From assembly GCA_946886645.1 (NCBI GenBank), contig CAMPIY010000003.1:1-34844 (forward strand): a DNA stretch of 34,844 bases, read 5' to 3'. The notes beneath the pieces were generated by a model. It searched no databases. It saw only the letters and a list, made by a program, of their open reading frames with translations, and was not told the origin of the DNA. This DNA comes from an uncultured Sphingomonas sp. (GTDB lineage Bacteria > Pseudomonadota > Alphaproteobacteria > Sphingomonadales > Sphingomonadaceae). Positions 22,838 through 30,692 of the stretch are shown here, piece by piece. How positions within the stretch are numbered: position 1 is the first letter of the stretch; every line of letters starts with the position of its first letter. Made by a program: the position numbers and the translations under genes.

Positions 22838-23869
22838 ATGAGATTTTATGTAGCGGCAGCTCTGCTCGCCTTTATTCCCACCTCGACAGTTGCGGCTCCC
22901 AAAATCGATGTTGAAGGCCTGATTCTGGGGAACGAAGGCGCGAGATACGTCAAGGGAGTGCCAACTCTAGACCTTCAACAAGTGCGGGGCGCGGTTCAAC
23001 TGCGATTCCTCGGCTGGGATCATAGCAATGCTGTATTTGCTATTGGCTTTTTCAATGCGGGTCCCGAGCCCGTGAATGTAGGTGTCGAAAATTTACATGC
23101 TTCGGCAGAGGGTAAGCCAATCCGCATTTACACAGTCGACGAATTGACGCGCCAGGCGAAAAGCCGTGCCACCTGGAGGAAAATAGGCCTGGCTTTCTTG
23201 GGAGGTCTTGGCGCGGCGGCTGCAGCGAGCCAGCGCTCCACTTACCACGGAACAATAGTCAGCCCGTATGGTGGAATGTACAGCTACAGCGGCAGTTATC
23301 CCAGCCTCTACGGACAACTGCAAGCGGACAGGATCTCAGCAAACACCGCAGCAAGCATGTCGTTAATTCAGTATCAGCTCGACGCTACCATTGGCGCCAT
23401 CGGCGATCGTGTGCTGCAAACAACTACCGTCGATCCCGGCGCATCATTTGGCGGCCTGATCGTGGTCCAGAAACTCGATTATGGGAAAGCGCCTATCGAG
23501 TTCCGACTTGACGCTGATTGGAACGGCGAGCGCTATCCGTTCGGCTACCTATTGCAACGAAAGGGACAAGCGATTCCCGACGCTTACGCCGGGCGATTGG
23601 CCTCGAAGGCGAAGCCAATGGCGTTAGTTAATCGGACGACAATTCCGGTGAAGGTTAGCGAACCAATTGCGGCAGGTGGCCCGGTGAAATCGTTGGGCGG
23701 GATCAAACCGCAGAATCCAGAAGGTTCGATAGTGCTCGCATCAGGAGCCGTAAAAATTCCTGCTAAAACGCGATCGGGTTACTGCTTGAAGACGCCGTCA
23801 GGCTATACAGGCGCGGGCAGCATCAATTTTCCGTCCATCACTGAAGCATTGCCCCGCTGCACTGAATAA
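22838..23869 (+). CDS. Secreted protein of unknown function, atypical composition
   Basis: I do not recognise this family. From ATG 22838 (GGGGG nine bases upstream) it has 343 residues with a Sec signal peptide (MRFYVAAALLAFIPTSTVAA). A frame from GTG 22805 is open but adds only 11 residues before the signal. Beta-rich segments follow ('AVQLRFLGWDHSNAVFAIGFFN'), then a hydrophobic Ala/Gly stretch ('IGLAFLGGLGAAAAAS', about residues 117-132), which might be a transmembrane or glycine-zipper helix, then a Tyr/Ser/Gly-rich loop ('YGGMYSYSGSYPSLYG'). Two Cys lie near the C-terminus. The DNA is visibly AT-richer than its neighbours and uses TTA, ATA and AGA codons rare elsewhere, hinting at acquisition from another genome. 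It lies alone between msrA and a convergent Sua5 gene. Confidence 0.75.
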   Translation: MRFYVAAALLAFIPTSTVAAPKIDVEGLILGNEGARYVKGVPTLDLQQVRGAVQLRFLGWDHSNAVFAIGFFNAGPEPVNVGVENLHASAEGKPIRIYTVDELTRQAKSRATWRKIGLAFLGGLGAAAAASQRSTYHGTIVSPYGGMYSYSGSYPSLYGQLQADRISANTAASMSLIQYQLDATIGAIGDRVLQTTTVDPGASFGGLIVVQKLDYGKAPIEFRLDADWNGERYPFGYLLQRKGQAIPDAYAGRLASKAKPMALVNRTTIPVKVSEPIAAGGPVKSLGGIKPQNPEGSIVLASGAVKIPAKTRSGYCLKTPSGYTGAGSINFPSITEALPRCTE

Positions 23870-23890
23870 AAAGGCTGTCGCGATTGCCTC

Positions 23891-23908
23891 GACCATTCTG
23901 TAATGGTC
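23891..23908. terminator. Hairpin at the junction of the secreted orphan and Sua5
   Basis: GACCATT (23891-23897), CTGT loop, AATGGTC (23902-23908) make a perfect 7-bp stem between two convergent genes, touching the Sua5 stop codon. Neither side is directly followed by a T-run, so it is a weak or factor-dependent terminator candidate, or a simple 3'-end stabilising structure. Confidence 0.45.
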
Positions 23909-24836
23909 AAGATGGCGGCCTCGGCGCTGTAGCCCGCTTGAGCCTGTCCCTGATAGCGGCGGCGATGCCCTTGCCGGCGATGGGGGCGATGGCGATCTTC
24001 GATTGCGGTGCGGCGTCGGCCTGGTGGAGCAGGTCGAACAGGCGGGCGGCGGCTTCAATGGGATCGCCGAGTTCGCTGAGCGAAACGTCACCTTCGACCG
24101 GGCCGAAGCCGATCAGATATTCGCCTTCTCGCGCCTCCGTCGCGTCCAGGCGAAGCGGTTTGCGCGGGGCGTAGTGGCTGGCGAGTTGGCCGGGGGCTTC
24201 GATGCGGTCGCTCGATTCCGGCGCGTCGATGTCGATCGGGCCGCGCCTGAGAAGCCGAAGCCGCCCATCGGTCGCCGCGACGATGGTGGATTCGATTCCT
24301 CGCTCGGTCGCGCCTCCATCAACGACCAGATTGATGCGCCCGCCTAGCGAAGCGATGACGTGGCTAGCCTTGGTCGGGCTGATCAGGCCGCTTGCATTCG
24401 CCGACGGCGCTGCGAGCGGGCGGCCGGTTGCCTTGAGCAATGCCTGCATTGCCGGATGGGCGGGAACCCTGAGTGCGATGGTTGAAAGACCGGCCGTGAC
24501 GATACCGGCGATTGCCACGCCTTCGCGCAATGGCACGACCAGCGTCAGAGGCCCGGGCCAGTGGGCGCGCGCCAGCGACGCGGCCTGCGCATCGAAAACC
24601 CCGATCCGCTCGGCGGCCGCGACGTCGGGGATGTGGACGATCAGCGGGTTGAAGCTGGGCCGGCCCTTGGCGGCATAGATGCGCGCGACGGCTTCGGCGT
24701 TGGTCGCGTCGGCGGCGAGGCCGTAGACAGTCTCGGTCGGCACCGCGACCGGCTGCCCAGCGAGGATCAGGCGCGCGGCTTCGGCGATGGCTTCATCGCC
24801 CATCGGCATCACGCGCGTGTCGGTTGGCAGCGTCAT
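23907..24836 (-). CDS. Threonylcarbamoyl-AMP synthase (Sua5/YrdC/TsaC family)
   Basis: This 310-residue enzyme makes threonylcarbamoyl-AMP from Thr, bicarbonate and ATP, the first step of t6A37 synthesis on ANN-decoding tRNAs. The YrdC domain shows 'PVAVPTETVYGLAADATN', 'IYAAKGRPSFNPLIVH', 'WPGPLTLVVP', 'LRVPAHPAM' and 'PLAAPSANASGLISPT'. The C-terminal Sua5 extension begins near 'APGQLASHYAPRKPLRL' and makes it the long Sua5 form rather than the short TsaC. ATG 24836 is chosen because the family begins there; the reading frame continues open upstream only as antisense of the next gene. Its start is 46 bases from the divergent acyl-CoA dehydrogenase start. Essential in most bacteria, so likely constitutive. 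Confidence 0.93.
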   Translation of the reverse strand: MTLPTDTRVMPMGDEAIAEAARLILAGQPVAVPTETVYGLAADATNAEAVARIYAAKGRPSFNPLIVHIPDVAAAERIGVFDAQAASLARAHWPGPLTLVVPLREGVAIAGIVTAGLSTIALRVPAHPAMQALLKATGRPLAAPSANASGLISPTKASHVIASLGGRINLVVDGGATERGIESTIVAATDGRLRLLRRGPIDIDAPESSDRIEAPGQLASHYAPRKPLRLDATEAREGEYLIGFGPVEGDVSLSELGDPIEAAARLFDLLHQADAAPQSKIAIAPIAGKGIAAAIRDRLKRATAPRPPS

Positions 24837-24882
24837 GACCTGGCCGCTATACGCTGGCGCGATTGTCAGCAAGGGACCGCCC
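24837..24882. promoter_or_regulatory. 46-base divergent spacer, Sua5 / acyl-CoA dehydrogenase
   Basis: Both genes must start from this 46-base interval or from within each other. On the minus strand TTGCTG (24872-24867) and TATAGC (24851-24846) could form a promoter with a short 15-base spacer, giving a near-leaderless Sua5 mRNA. No equally good plus-strand match is seen. Confidence 0.3.
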
Positions 24883-26541
24883 ATGAGCTTCACCGCCCCC
24901 GTTCGCGAGCAGCGCCTGATCCTGGACGAAGTCGCGCAGGTCGGCGAGATCGAGGGCGGGCCGGATAGCGAGACGGTCGATGCCGTCCTGGAAGGAGCCG
25001 CCGCGCTAGCCGAGGGCGAGTTTGCTCCGCTTGCGAGGATCGGCGACACGCTCGGGTCGCGCTGGGACAATGGCGTCGTCACCACGCCTCCGGGATTCAA
25101 GGAAGCGTGGAACGCTTTTGTTGAGGGCGGCTGGATGACGCTCGCCGCACCGGAGGAACATGGCGGGCAGGGACTGCCGTTCGTCCTCTCCGCAGCGCTA
25201 ATGGATGACCTCAATGCCGCCAATGTCGGTTTCGCTCTCTGCCCAATGCTGTCGATGGGCGCGATCGAGGCCATCGAGCGGCATGGTTCGGACGAGCTGA
25301 AGCGCGATTATCTGCCGAAGATCGTTAGCGGCGAATGGCCGGCGACGATGAACCTGACCGAGCCGCAGGCGGGCAGCGACGTCGGCGCGCTAAAGACCAA
25401 AGCGGAGCCGAATGGGGATGGTTCGTGGCGGCTCAAGGGCACCAAGATTTTCATCACCTACGGCGAGCATGACCTTAGCGACCAGATCGTCCACATGGTG
25501 CTGGCCCGGACACCGGGGTCGCCCGAAGGGACACGGGGCATTTCGCTATTCCTGGTTCCGAAAATCCTACCCGACGGGTCGCGAAACGACCTTCGCTGCG
25601 TGTCGATCGAGCATAAGATGGGCATCCACGCTTCGCCGACCTGCGTGATGAGCTATGGCGACGAGGGCGGGGCGATCGGCTGGCTGGTCGGGCCTGAGAA
25701 TGGCGGAATGGCCGCGATGTTCACGATGATGAACAACGCGCGGCTGAATGTCGGACTGCAGGGCGTCGGAATTGCCGAACGGGCGACGCAGCGTGCGGTC
25801 GCCTATGCGCTGGAGCGCAAGCAGGGGCAGCGCAATCGCTTGCCGGTGCCGATCGCGGAACATCCCGACGTTCGCCGGATGCTGATGCGGATGCGAGCGT
25901 TGACGATGGGCGCGCGGGCGCTGGCCTATTACGCGTTTGGGCAGCTCGACCGTGGCGCGCGTGGCGACCCGCAGGCAGCGATGCGTGCCGATGTTTTGAC
26001 TCCGCTAGTGAAAGCCTGGTGCACCGATGTCGGCTGCGAAGTCGCCAGCCTGGGCGTCCAGGTGCATGGCGGCATGGGCTATATCGAGGAGACCGGGGCG
26101 GCCCAGCATCTGCGGGACGCGCGGATCGCGCCGATCTACGAAGGCACCAACGGAATCCAGGCGGCTGACCTGGTCGGACGCAAGCTGGGCCTGGATGGCG
26201 GACTGGCGTTCGATGGGCTGATCGCCGACATCGAGGCGGAGGCGGAACATCCCGGCCTCATCGCTCTCACCGATGCAGTCGAGGTGGCGGCGGCGAGCTT
26301 GCGCGACGCGGCGCCGGACGATCGGCTGGCGGGGAGCTACCCCTTCCTGACCATGACTTCGGTGATGGTCGCTGGCTCGCTGGTCGAGCGGATGGCGCGT
26401 TCGGAGAATGCGGGCGAGCGGACCACGGCAGCGGCGCGCTTTTTCCTGACGACGATCGTTCCCGAGGCGCTGGGGCTGGGGGCTGCGGCGGAAGCAGGCG
26501 CGGCGTTGCTCTATGCGGTACCGGCGGAGTCGCTGGCTTAA
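24883..26541 (+). CDS. Acyl-CoA dehydrogenase with C-terminal extension (DmdC-like)
   Basis: From ATG 24883 this is a 552-residue flavoprotein, longer than the ~380 aa of ordinary acyl-CoA dehydrogenases. The N-terminus 'MSFTAPVREQRLILDEV' and the C-terminal domain after about residue 430 match the DmdC (3-methylmercaptopropionyl-CoA dehydrogenase)-like group. Core motifs are 'NLTEPQAGSDVGALKTKA', 'GTKIFITYGEHDL', 'IEHKMGIHASPTCVMSYG', 'VQVHGGMGYIEETGAAQHLRDARI' and 'IYEGTNGIQAADLVGRKL', where the Glu of YEGT is the catalytic base. Proteins of this group are often ordinary fatty acyl-CoA dehydrogenases, so a role in DMSP breakdown is not implied. The frame is open upstream to 24787 but that part is antisense to Sua5. 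A strong hairpin follows the stop. Confidence 0.93.
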   Translation: MSFTAPVREQRLILDEVAQVGEIEGGPDSETVDAVLEGAAALAEGEFAPLARIGDTLGSRWDNGVVTTPPGFKEAWNAFVEGGWMTLAAPEEHGGQGLPFVLSAALMDDLNAANVGFALCPMLSMGAIEAIERHGSDELKRDYLPKIVSGEWPATMNLTEPQAGSDVGALKTKAEPNGDGSWRLKGTKIFITYGEHDLSDQIVHMVLARTPGSPEGTRGISLFLVPKILPDGSRNDLRCVSIEHKMGIHASPTCVMSYGDEGGAIGWLVGPENGGMAAMFTMMNNARLNVGLQGVGIAERATQRAVAYALERKQGQRNRLPVPIAEHPDVRRMLMRMRALTMGARALAYYAFGQLDRGARGDPQAAMRADVLTPLVKAWCTDVGCEVASLGVQVHGGMGYIEETGAAQHLRDARIAPIYEGTNGIQAADLVGRKLGLDGGLAFDGLIADIEAEAEHPGLIALTDAVEVAAASLRDAAPDDRLAGSYPFLTMTSVMVAGSLVERMARSENAGERTTAAARFFLTTIVPEALGLGAAAEAGAALLYAVPAESLA

Positions 26542-26543
26542 TC

Positions 26544-26563
26544 CCCTCTCCCAAGGGAGAGGG
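26544..26563. terminator. Bidirectional hairpin terminator
   Basis: CCCTCTCCC (26544-26552), AA, GGGAGAGGG (26555-26563) form a perfect 9-bp stem filling the gap between the stop codons of two convergent genes (acyl-CoA dehydrogenase and GntR regulator). Flanking T/A residues are few, so the stem itself is the main evidence. Similar CCCTCTCCC hairpins are common between genes of GC-rich proteobacteria. Confidence 0.68.
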
Positions 26564-26914
26564 TTAGGCGCGCGCCAGTAGCTCCGCCGGGTCGATCCCG
26601 AGCCTCGTCATCCGGTCGCGGATTTCGGGCCATTCGTTCGTGATGAAGTCGTTGCGCTGGGCATTGCGCAAGCGAGCCTGAGCACCGGGGGCAACGAACA
26701 TGCCGACGCCGCGCTTGACGACGATCAGGCCTTCGTCCTGGAAACCCTGATAGGCCTTGGCAACCGTCAACGGGTTGGCGCCTTGCTCGGCGGCAAGCGC
26801 GCGGACCGAGGGTAGGGAGTCGCCATCGCCATAGCGGCCGGCAAGGATCGCGTCGGCAATCACCTCGCGGAGGCGGACGTAAACTGGCTTTTCGTGAGCG
26901 GATCGAAGCGTCAT
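26564..26914 (-). CDS. GntR-family transcription regulator, YtrA subfamily
   Basis: From ATG 26914 this is a 116-residue regulator made of an N-terminal winged helix-turn-helix ('PVYVRLREVIADAILAGRYGDGDSLPSVRALAAEQGANPLTVAKAYQGFQDEGLIVVKRGVGMFV', seen in parts) and a short helical tail of about 40 residues. That length is typical of YtrA-type GntR proteins, which lack a large ligand domain and usually repress their own operon. A TTG at 26932 would add six residues. No Shine-Dalgarno precedes either start; instead a promoter-like -10 ends exactly six bases before the ATG, and an inverted repeat covers it (see next entry). The upstream nitroreductase gene ends 30 bases before on the same strand. 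Candidate targets are its own gene and the nitroreductase; no ABC transporter, the usual YtrA target, is next to it. Confidence 0.85.
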   Translation of the reverse strand: MTLRSAHEKPVYVRLREVIADAILAGRYGDGDSLPSVRALAAEQGANPLTVAKAYQGFQDEGLIVVKRGVGMFVAPGAQARLRNAQRNDFITNEWPEIRDRMTRLGIDPAELLARA

Positions 26915-26948
26915 GCTGTTACAATACAGCAAAGCGCAAATAGTTCAA
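26915..26948 (-). promoter_or_regulatory. Leaderless promoter overlapped by inverted repeat (GntR gene)
   Basis: Reading the minus strand, TTGAAC (26948-26943), 16 bases, TATTGT (26926-26921), six bases, then ATG 26914. This puts the transcription start at or next to the A of the ATG. The inverted repeat GCTGT-ATTGTA-ACAGC (26930-26915) covers the -10 element and touches the ATG, a good place for autorepression. The -35 overlaps the nitroreductase stop codon. Confidence 0.5.
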
Positions 26949-27538
26949 TCGCTTTCCGCCGGCTGCCAGTCCCGGACCAGATCCGAAAGCAGGGGCCGCG
27001 GACGCTCTTCAAGAGGATTGGCGGGCGTGCCGAGAAAAATGAAGCCGGCGATCCGTTGATCCGGTTCGCAAAACGCGTCGCGAACGCGGTCGGAATAGGC
27101 GGCCCAGCCGGTAATCCATCCTCCCACGAAGCCGAGCGCCGTCGCGGCATGAAGCAGGTTCATCGCTACCGCGCCGCAGCTCAATTCCTGCTCCCACACG
27201 GGAATCTTGTGGTTCGGGACCGGCGCGGAAATGACGACGATCATCGCCGGGGCCTGGTGGGCAAACTCCAGCGCCTTGGCATAGTGAGCGGAGGACGCGT
27301 CGGGATCATGCTCCGGCAGTGCGCGGGCGAGCAAGTCGGCAAGCTGTTGCCGCTGGTTCGGGCCGACAATGACGAATCGCCAGGGCGCGAGCTTGCCATG
27401 GTCGGGCGCGCGGGTCGCGATGGTCAGGATGCGCTGAATCTGCTCGTGCGAAGGTCCTGGCGCGACCAGGTCGCGCGGCTTGCCGGAACGGCGGGTTTCG
27501 AGGAGCGCGAGTGCGGAGGAGCGGTCATTGAGCGTCAT
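26945..27538 (-). CDS. Nitroreductase-family FMN oxidoreductase (YdjA-like)
   Basis: This 197-residue flavoenzyme belongs to the nitroreductase superfamily, YdjA-like branch. Visible elements are 'LETRRSGKPRDLVAPGPS' (FMN phosphate Arg and Ser), 'ATRAPDHGKLAPWRFVIV', 'WEQELSCGAVAMNLLHAATALG' and 'GTPANPLEERPRP'. It probably reduces a nitro, quinone or similar substrate with NAD(P)H as a homodimer in the cytoplasm. I chose ATG 27538 because the family starts 'MTLNDRSSALALLETRRS'; the frame is open to 27583 but adds 15 residues unlike the family. Downstream, 30 bases away, is the GntR regulator in the same orientation. The 119-base spacer to the divergent POT gene contains no further feature I can identify. 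Confidence 0.9.
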   Translation of the reverse strand: MTLNDRSSALALLETRRSGKPRDLVAPGPSHEQIQRILTIATRAPDHGKLAPWRFVIVGPNQRQQLADLLARALPEHDPDASSAHYAKALEFAHQAPAMIVVISAPVPNHKIPVWEQELSCGAVAMNLLHAATALGFVGGWITGWAAYSDRVRDAFCEPDQRIAGFIFLGTPANPLEERPRPLLSDLVRDWQPAESD

Positions 27539-27657
27539 GGGCTGCCCATAGCCACGCAACCCGTTGGCAACAATCGGCTTCACAAGCGCGTTTTCGCCGT
27601 TAGGGTGCCGCGAGAATAGCGCCGCAAAGAGCGCGAAAGACCTCAGGGAGTGATTTA

Positions 27658-29292
27658 GTGACCGGTTTGAAAAGCATGTCCGTATGGACGGAGGGCGACT
27701 GGATCGCCGTTATCGCGCTTGTCGTCCTCGCGGGATTCCTTGCCGTCGGCGCATCGATCGCCGTCAGCAGCAAGAAGGAAGCCTTCGGCCAGCCGAAGGG
27801 CCTCTACATGCTGTTCTTCGCCGAAATGTGGGAGCGCTTTTCCTACTACGGCATGCGGGCGCTGCTGATTTTCTACCTGACGCAACACTGGCTGTTCAGT
27901 GACAGCAAATCGAACCTGATCTACGGCGCCTACACCAGCCTGGTGTACATCACGCCGGTTCTCGGTGGTTACCTCGCCGACCGCTATCTGGGCCAGCGCA
28001 AGGCGACCCTGTTCGGCGGCGTGCTGATCGCGGTCGGGCACTTCCTGATGGCGGTCGAGGGAACCGGCGGGCAGGCCGATCCGACGATCAACGTCTTTTG
28101 GGCCGCGCTCGCCTTCATCATCATCGGCACCGGCTTCCTGAAGGCCAATATCTCGGTGATGGTCGGCCAGCTCTACAGCCTGACCGACAACCGCCGCGAC
28201 GGCGCCTACACCATCTTCTACATGGGCATTAACGTCGGCGCCGCGCTGGGCACCATCCTGGTCGGCTATCTGGGCCAGACGGTTGGCTGGAGTTACGGTT
28301 TCGGCCTGGCCGGCATCGGCATGGTCGCCGGCCTGATCGTCTTCGTGCTCGGCAAGAACGCGCTCTATGGCGCGGGCGAGCCGCCGGCGCCGCTCAACAG
28401 CAACAAGGAATGGTCGCTCTATGGGATCGGCGTGGCGTCGGTCGCGGTGATCTGGGCGCTGGTCCAGTATCAGGATGTCATCCAGACGCTGCTGATTATC
28501 TCGGGCGTCGCGCTGCTCGGCTATGTCCTTTACGAGGCGTTCAAGCTGCCGAAGGAACCGCGCGAGCGGATGTTCGCCATCCTGTTCCTGATCGCCCTGA
28601 ACCCGCTGTTCTGGGGCCTGTTCGAGCAGGCGGGCGGAAGCCTCAACCTCTACACCGATCGCTTCGTCTCGATCGGCGACGTCCCGGCGTCGCTGTTCCA
28701 GTCGATCAACCCGATCTACATCATCCTGTTCGCACCGGTGATCGCGGGCATCTGGGCCTTCCTCGGCAAGCGCGGCCTCGAGCCGTCGGCGCCGGCCAAG
28801 TTCGGCCTCGCCCTGCTGCAGGTCGGAGCGGGCTTCCTGGTCTTCGTCCTGGGCGCCAATTCGGTCGGCCCGGCGGCGATGACCCCGGTGATCTTCGTGT
28901 TCCTCATTTACCTGCTGCACACGACCGGCGAGCTCTGCCTGTCGCCGGTTGGTCTCAGCGCGATGAACCGGCTCGCGCCGTCGTTCATGGCGTCGCTGAT
29001 CATGGGCGCATGGTTCTACATGACCGCGGTCGGCAACTTCGTCGCCGGCAAGATCGGTGAGGCGACCGGCGGCGAGGGCGGCGAAATGTCGAAGGAGCTG
29101 ACCCTGTCGATCTACAACGAGATCGGCTGGGTCGCCGTCGGCGCGGGCGTGATCGTGCTGGCGCTGTCGCCTCTCGTGAAGCGCTGGATGCATCTCGACA
29201 CGCTGCGCGACACCCGCGACCTGGCGGGCGACCGCGAGTTGGGCGAGGCCGCTGCCGCAGGAACGAACGTGACCGGAGAGGCCAAGGCCTGA
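27658..29292 (+). CDS. Proton-dependent oligopeptide transporter (POT/PTR2 family)
   Basis: This 544-residue inner-membrane transporter is of usual bacterial POT length (14 helices expected). All hallmarks are present: the TM1 motif EMWERFSYYGMRALL (ExxERFxYYG), the loop VLGGYLADRYLGQRK, the TM4 lysine in GTGFLKANIS, the signature 'FYMGINVGAALGTI', and 'LFEQAGGSLNLYTDR' in TM7. It should import di- and tripeptides with protons. GTG 27658 is chosen because GGGAG (27646-27650) lies seven bases before it; ATG 27676 is an alternative. It overlaps the next gene by TGATG, so peptide import and an amidohydrolase are co-translated. Compare the divergent POT at 2682, which lacks the coupling residues retained here. 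Confidence 0.95.
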   Translation: MTGLKSMSVWTEGDWIAVIALVVLAGFLAVGASIAVSSKKEAFGQPKGLYMLFFAEMWERFSYYGMRALLIFYLTQHWLFSDSKSNLIYGAYTSLVYITPVLGGYLADRYLGQRKATLFGGVLIAVGHFLMAVEGTGGQADPTINVFWAALAFIIIGTGFLKANISVMVGQLYSLTDNRRDGAYTIFYMGINVGAALGTILVGYLGQTVGWSYGFGLAGIGMVAGLIVFVLGKNALYGAGEPPAPLNSNKEWSLYGIGVASVAVIWALVQYQDVIQTLLIISGVALLGYVLYEAFKLPKEPRERMFAILFLIALNPLFWGLFEQAGGSLNLYTDRFVSIGDVPASLFQSINPIYIILFAPVIAGIWAFLGKRGLEPSAPAKFGLALLQVGAGFLVFVLGANSVGPAAMTPVIFVFLIYLLHTTGELCLSPVGLSAMNRLAPSFMASLIMGAWFYMTAVGNFVAGKIGEATGGEGGEMSKELTLSIYNEIGWVAVGAGVIVLALSPLVKRWMHLDTLRDTRDLAGDRELGEAAAAGTNVTGEAKA

Positions 29293-30692
29293 TGCCGCGC
29301 AAAGGGGGAAGGTGGATCGCGGCGGTACTTCTCGCCGCTACCCTGTCCGCTTGCGCCACGACGCCTGAGAAGCCGACGCCGGGCGCGATCCGGATTAACG
29401 AGGACCCTTATCCGTCCACTTACCGGCCTTACCCGGGCGCCCTGACGTTCATTCACGGCGCGACGATCCTTGATGGGGAAGGCGGGCGGATCGAGAATGG
29501 CTCGATCGTCCTGGCGGATGGCAAGGTTCAGGCCGTTGGCGGGGCCGACCTCGCGGCGCCCGAAGGAGCGTTCGTCATCGATGCCCAGGGCCGCTATGTC
29601 ACGCCCGGAATCATCGACGTGCACAGCCATCTTGGCGACTACCCCTCGCCCGGCGTCGCTTCGCTGAGCGACGGAAACGAGGCGACCAGCCCGGCACGGC
29701 CCGAGGTATGGGCGGAGCATAGCGTCTGGCCGCAGGATCCCGGCTTTTCGCGGGCGCTGGCCAACGGCGGGATTACGGCACTGCAGATCCTGCCCGGATC
29801 GGCCAACCTGTTCGGTGGCCGCTCGGTTGTGCTGAAGAATGTGCCCGCGCGGACCGTGCAAGGGATGAAGTTCCCGGGCGCGCCTTACGGCCTGAAGATG
29901 GCCTGCGGCGAGAATCCCAAGCGGGTGTATGGATCGAAGAACCAGATGCCGCAGACGCGGATGGGCAATATCGCCTATGTCCGACAGACCTGGGCCAAGG
30001 CGCAGGAATATCGGCGCAAATGGCATAAATATGAGGTGGCGGGCGGGGAAATCCCCGTGCGCGACCTGGCGATGGATACGCTGCGCGGCGTGCTGGACGG
30101 CAAGATCCTGGTCCACAACCACTGCTACCGCGCCGACGAAATGGCGATCATGATCGATGTGGCGAAGGAGTTCGGCTACAAGATCAGCGCCTTCCACCAC
30201 GCGGTCGAAAGCTACAAGATCGCCGACCTGTTGCGCGAGAACGGCATCTGCTCCGCGATGTGGGCCGATTGGTACGGCTTCAAGATGGAAAGCTATGACG
30301 CGATCAACGAGAATATCGCGTTCGTTCATAATGCGGGCGCCTGCGCCATCGTCCATAGCGATGACGCCAACGGCATCCAACGGCTGAACCAGGAAGCGGC
30401 CAAGGCGATGGCGGCCGGCAAGCGAGCCGGAATCGACATCAGTGAGGCGACCGCCTGGACCTGGCTGTCGTCCAATCCGGCGAGGGCGCTCGGCATCTTC
30501 GACCGGACGGGGAGCCTGAAGGCCGGCAAGATGGCCGACGTTGTCCTGTGGAATGGCGATCCATTCAGCGCCTATACGCGGCCCGACAAGGTGTGGATCG
30601 ACGGTGCGCTGATGTACGACGCCGATAACCCGCGCATCAGGCCGGTCAGCGACTTCGAGCTGGGGCAGCCCGGCGAGGGAGATGTGAAGTGA
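29292..30692 (+). CDS. Amidohydrolase lipoprotein (imidazolonepropionase/Xaa-Pro dipeptidase-like), catalytically intact
   Basis: This 466-residue amidohydrolase is predicted to be a lipoprotein: signal peptide ending LSAC with acylated C21. Metal-binding HSH (H111, H113) lies in 'VTPGIIDVHSHLGDY'; further histidines are in 'LVHNHCYRADEM' and 'SAFHHAVESYKIADLL', and a catalytic Asp candidate is in 'IVHSDDANG'. The C-terminal 'SLKAGKMADVVLWNGDPF' is the usual closing strand of this family. Expected action is hydrolysis of a C-N bond (cyclic amide or dipeptide) outside the cytoplasmic membrane. It shares a TGATG with the POT transporter and a GTGA with a second amidohydrolase, so hydrolysed peptides could be taken up by the transporter. 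Confidence 0.92.
   Translation: MPRKGGRWIAAVLLAATLSACATTPEKPTPGAIRINEDPYPSTYRPYPGALTFIHGATILDGEGGRIENGSIVLADGKVQAVGGADLAAPEGAFVIDAQGRYVTPGIIDVHSHLGDYPSPGVASLSDGNEATSPARPEVWAEHSVWPQDPGFSRALANGGITALQILPGSANLFGGRSVVLKNVPARTVQGMKFPGAPYGLKMACGENPKRVYGSKNQMPQTRMGNIAYVRQTWAKAQEYRRKWHKYEVAGGEIPVRDLAMDTLRGVLDGKILVHNHCYRADEMAIMIDVAKEFGYKISAFHHAVESYKIADLLRENGICSAMWADWYGFKMESYDAINENIAFVHNAGACAIVHSDDANGIQRLNQEAAKAMAAGKRAGIDISEATAWTWLSSNPARALGIFDRTGSLKAGKMADVVLWNGDPFSAYTRPDKVWIDGALMYDADNPRIRPVSDFELGQPGEGDVK

Noticed and set aside
24837..25274. N-terminal extension of Sua5 up to 25274
   Set aside because: The extra 146 residues are Ser/Pro-rich antisense of the acyl-CoA dehydrogenase and unlike any Sua5; the family begins at ATG 24836.
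27655..29193. 512-codon minus-strand reading frame opposite the second POT transporter
   Set aside because: Its product is Asp/Arg/Gln/His-rich, as expected from reverse reading of GC-rich membrane-protein codons; the POT motifs on the plus strand are unmistakable.
29112..30380. 422-codon minus-strand reading frame opposite the POT end and first amidohydrolase
   Set aside because: It spans the junction of two real, well-conserved genes, with no domain of its own.
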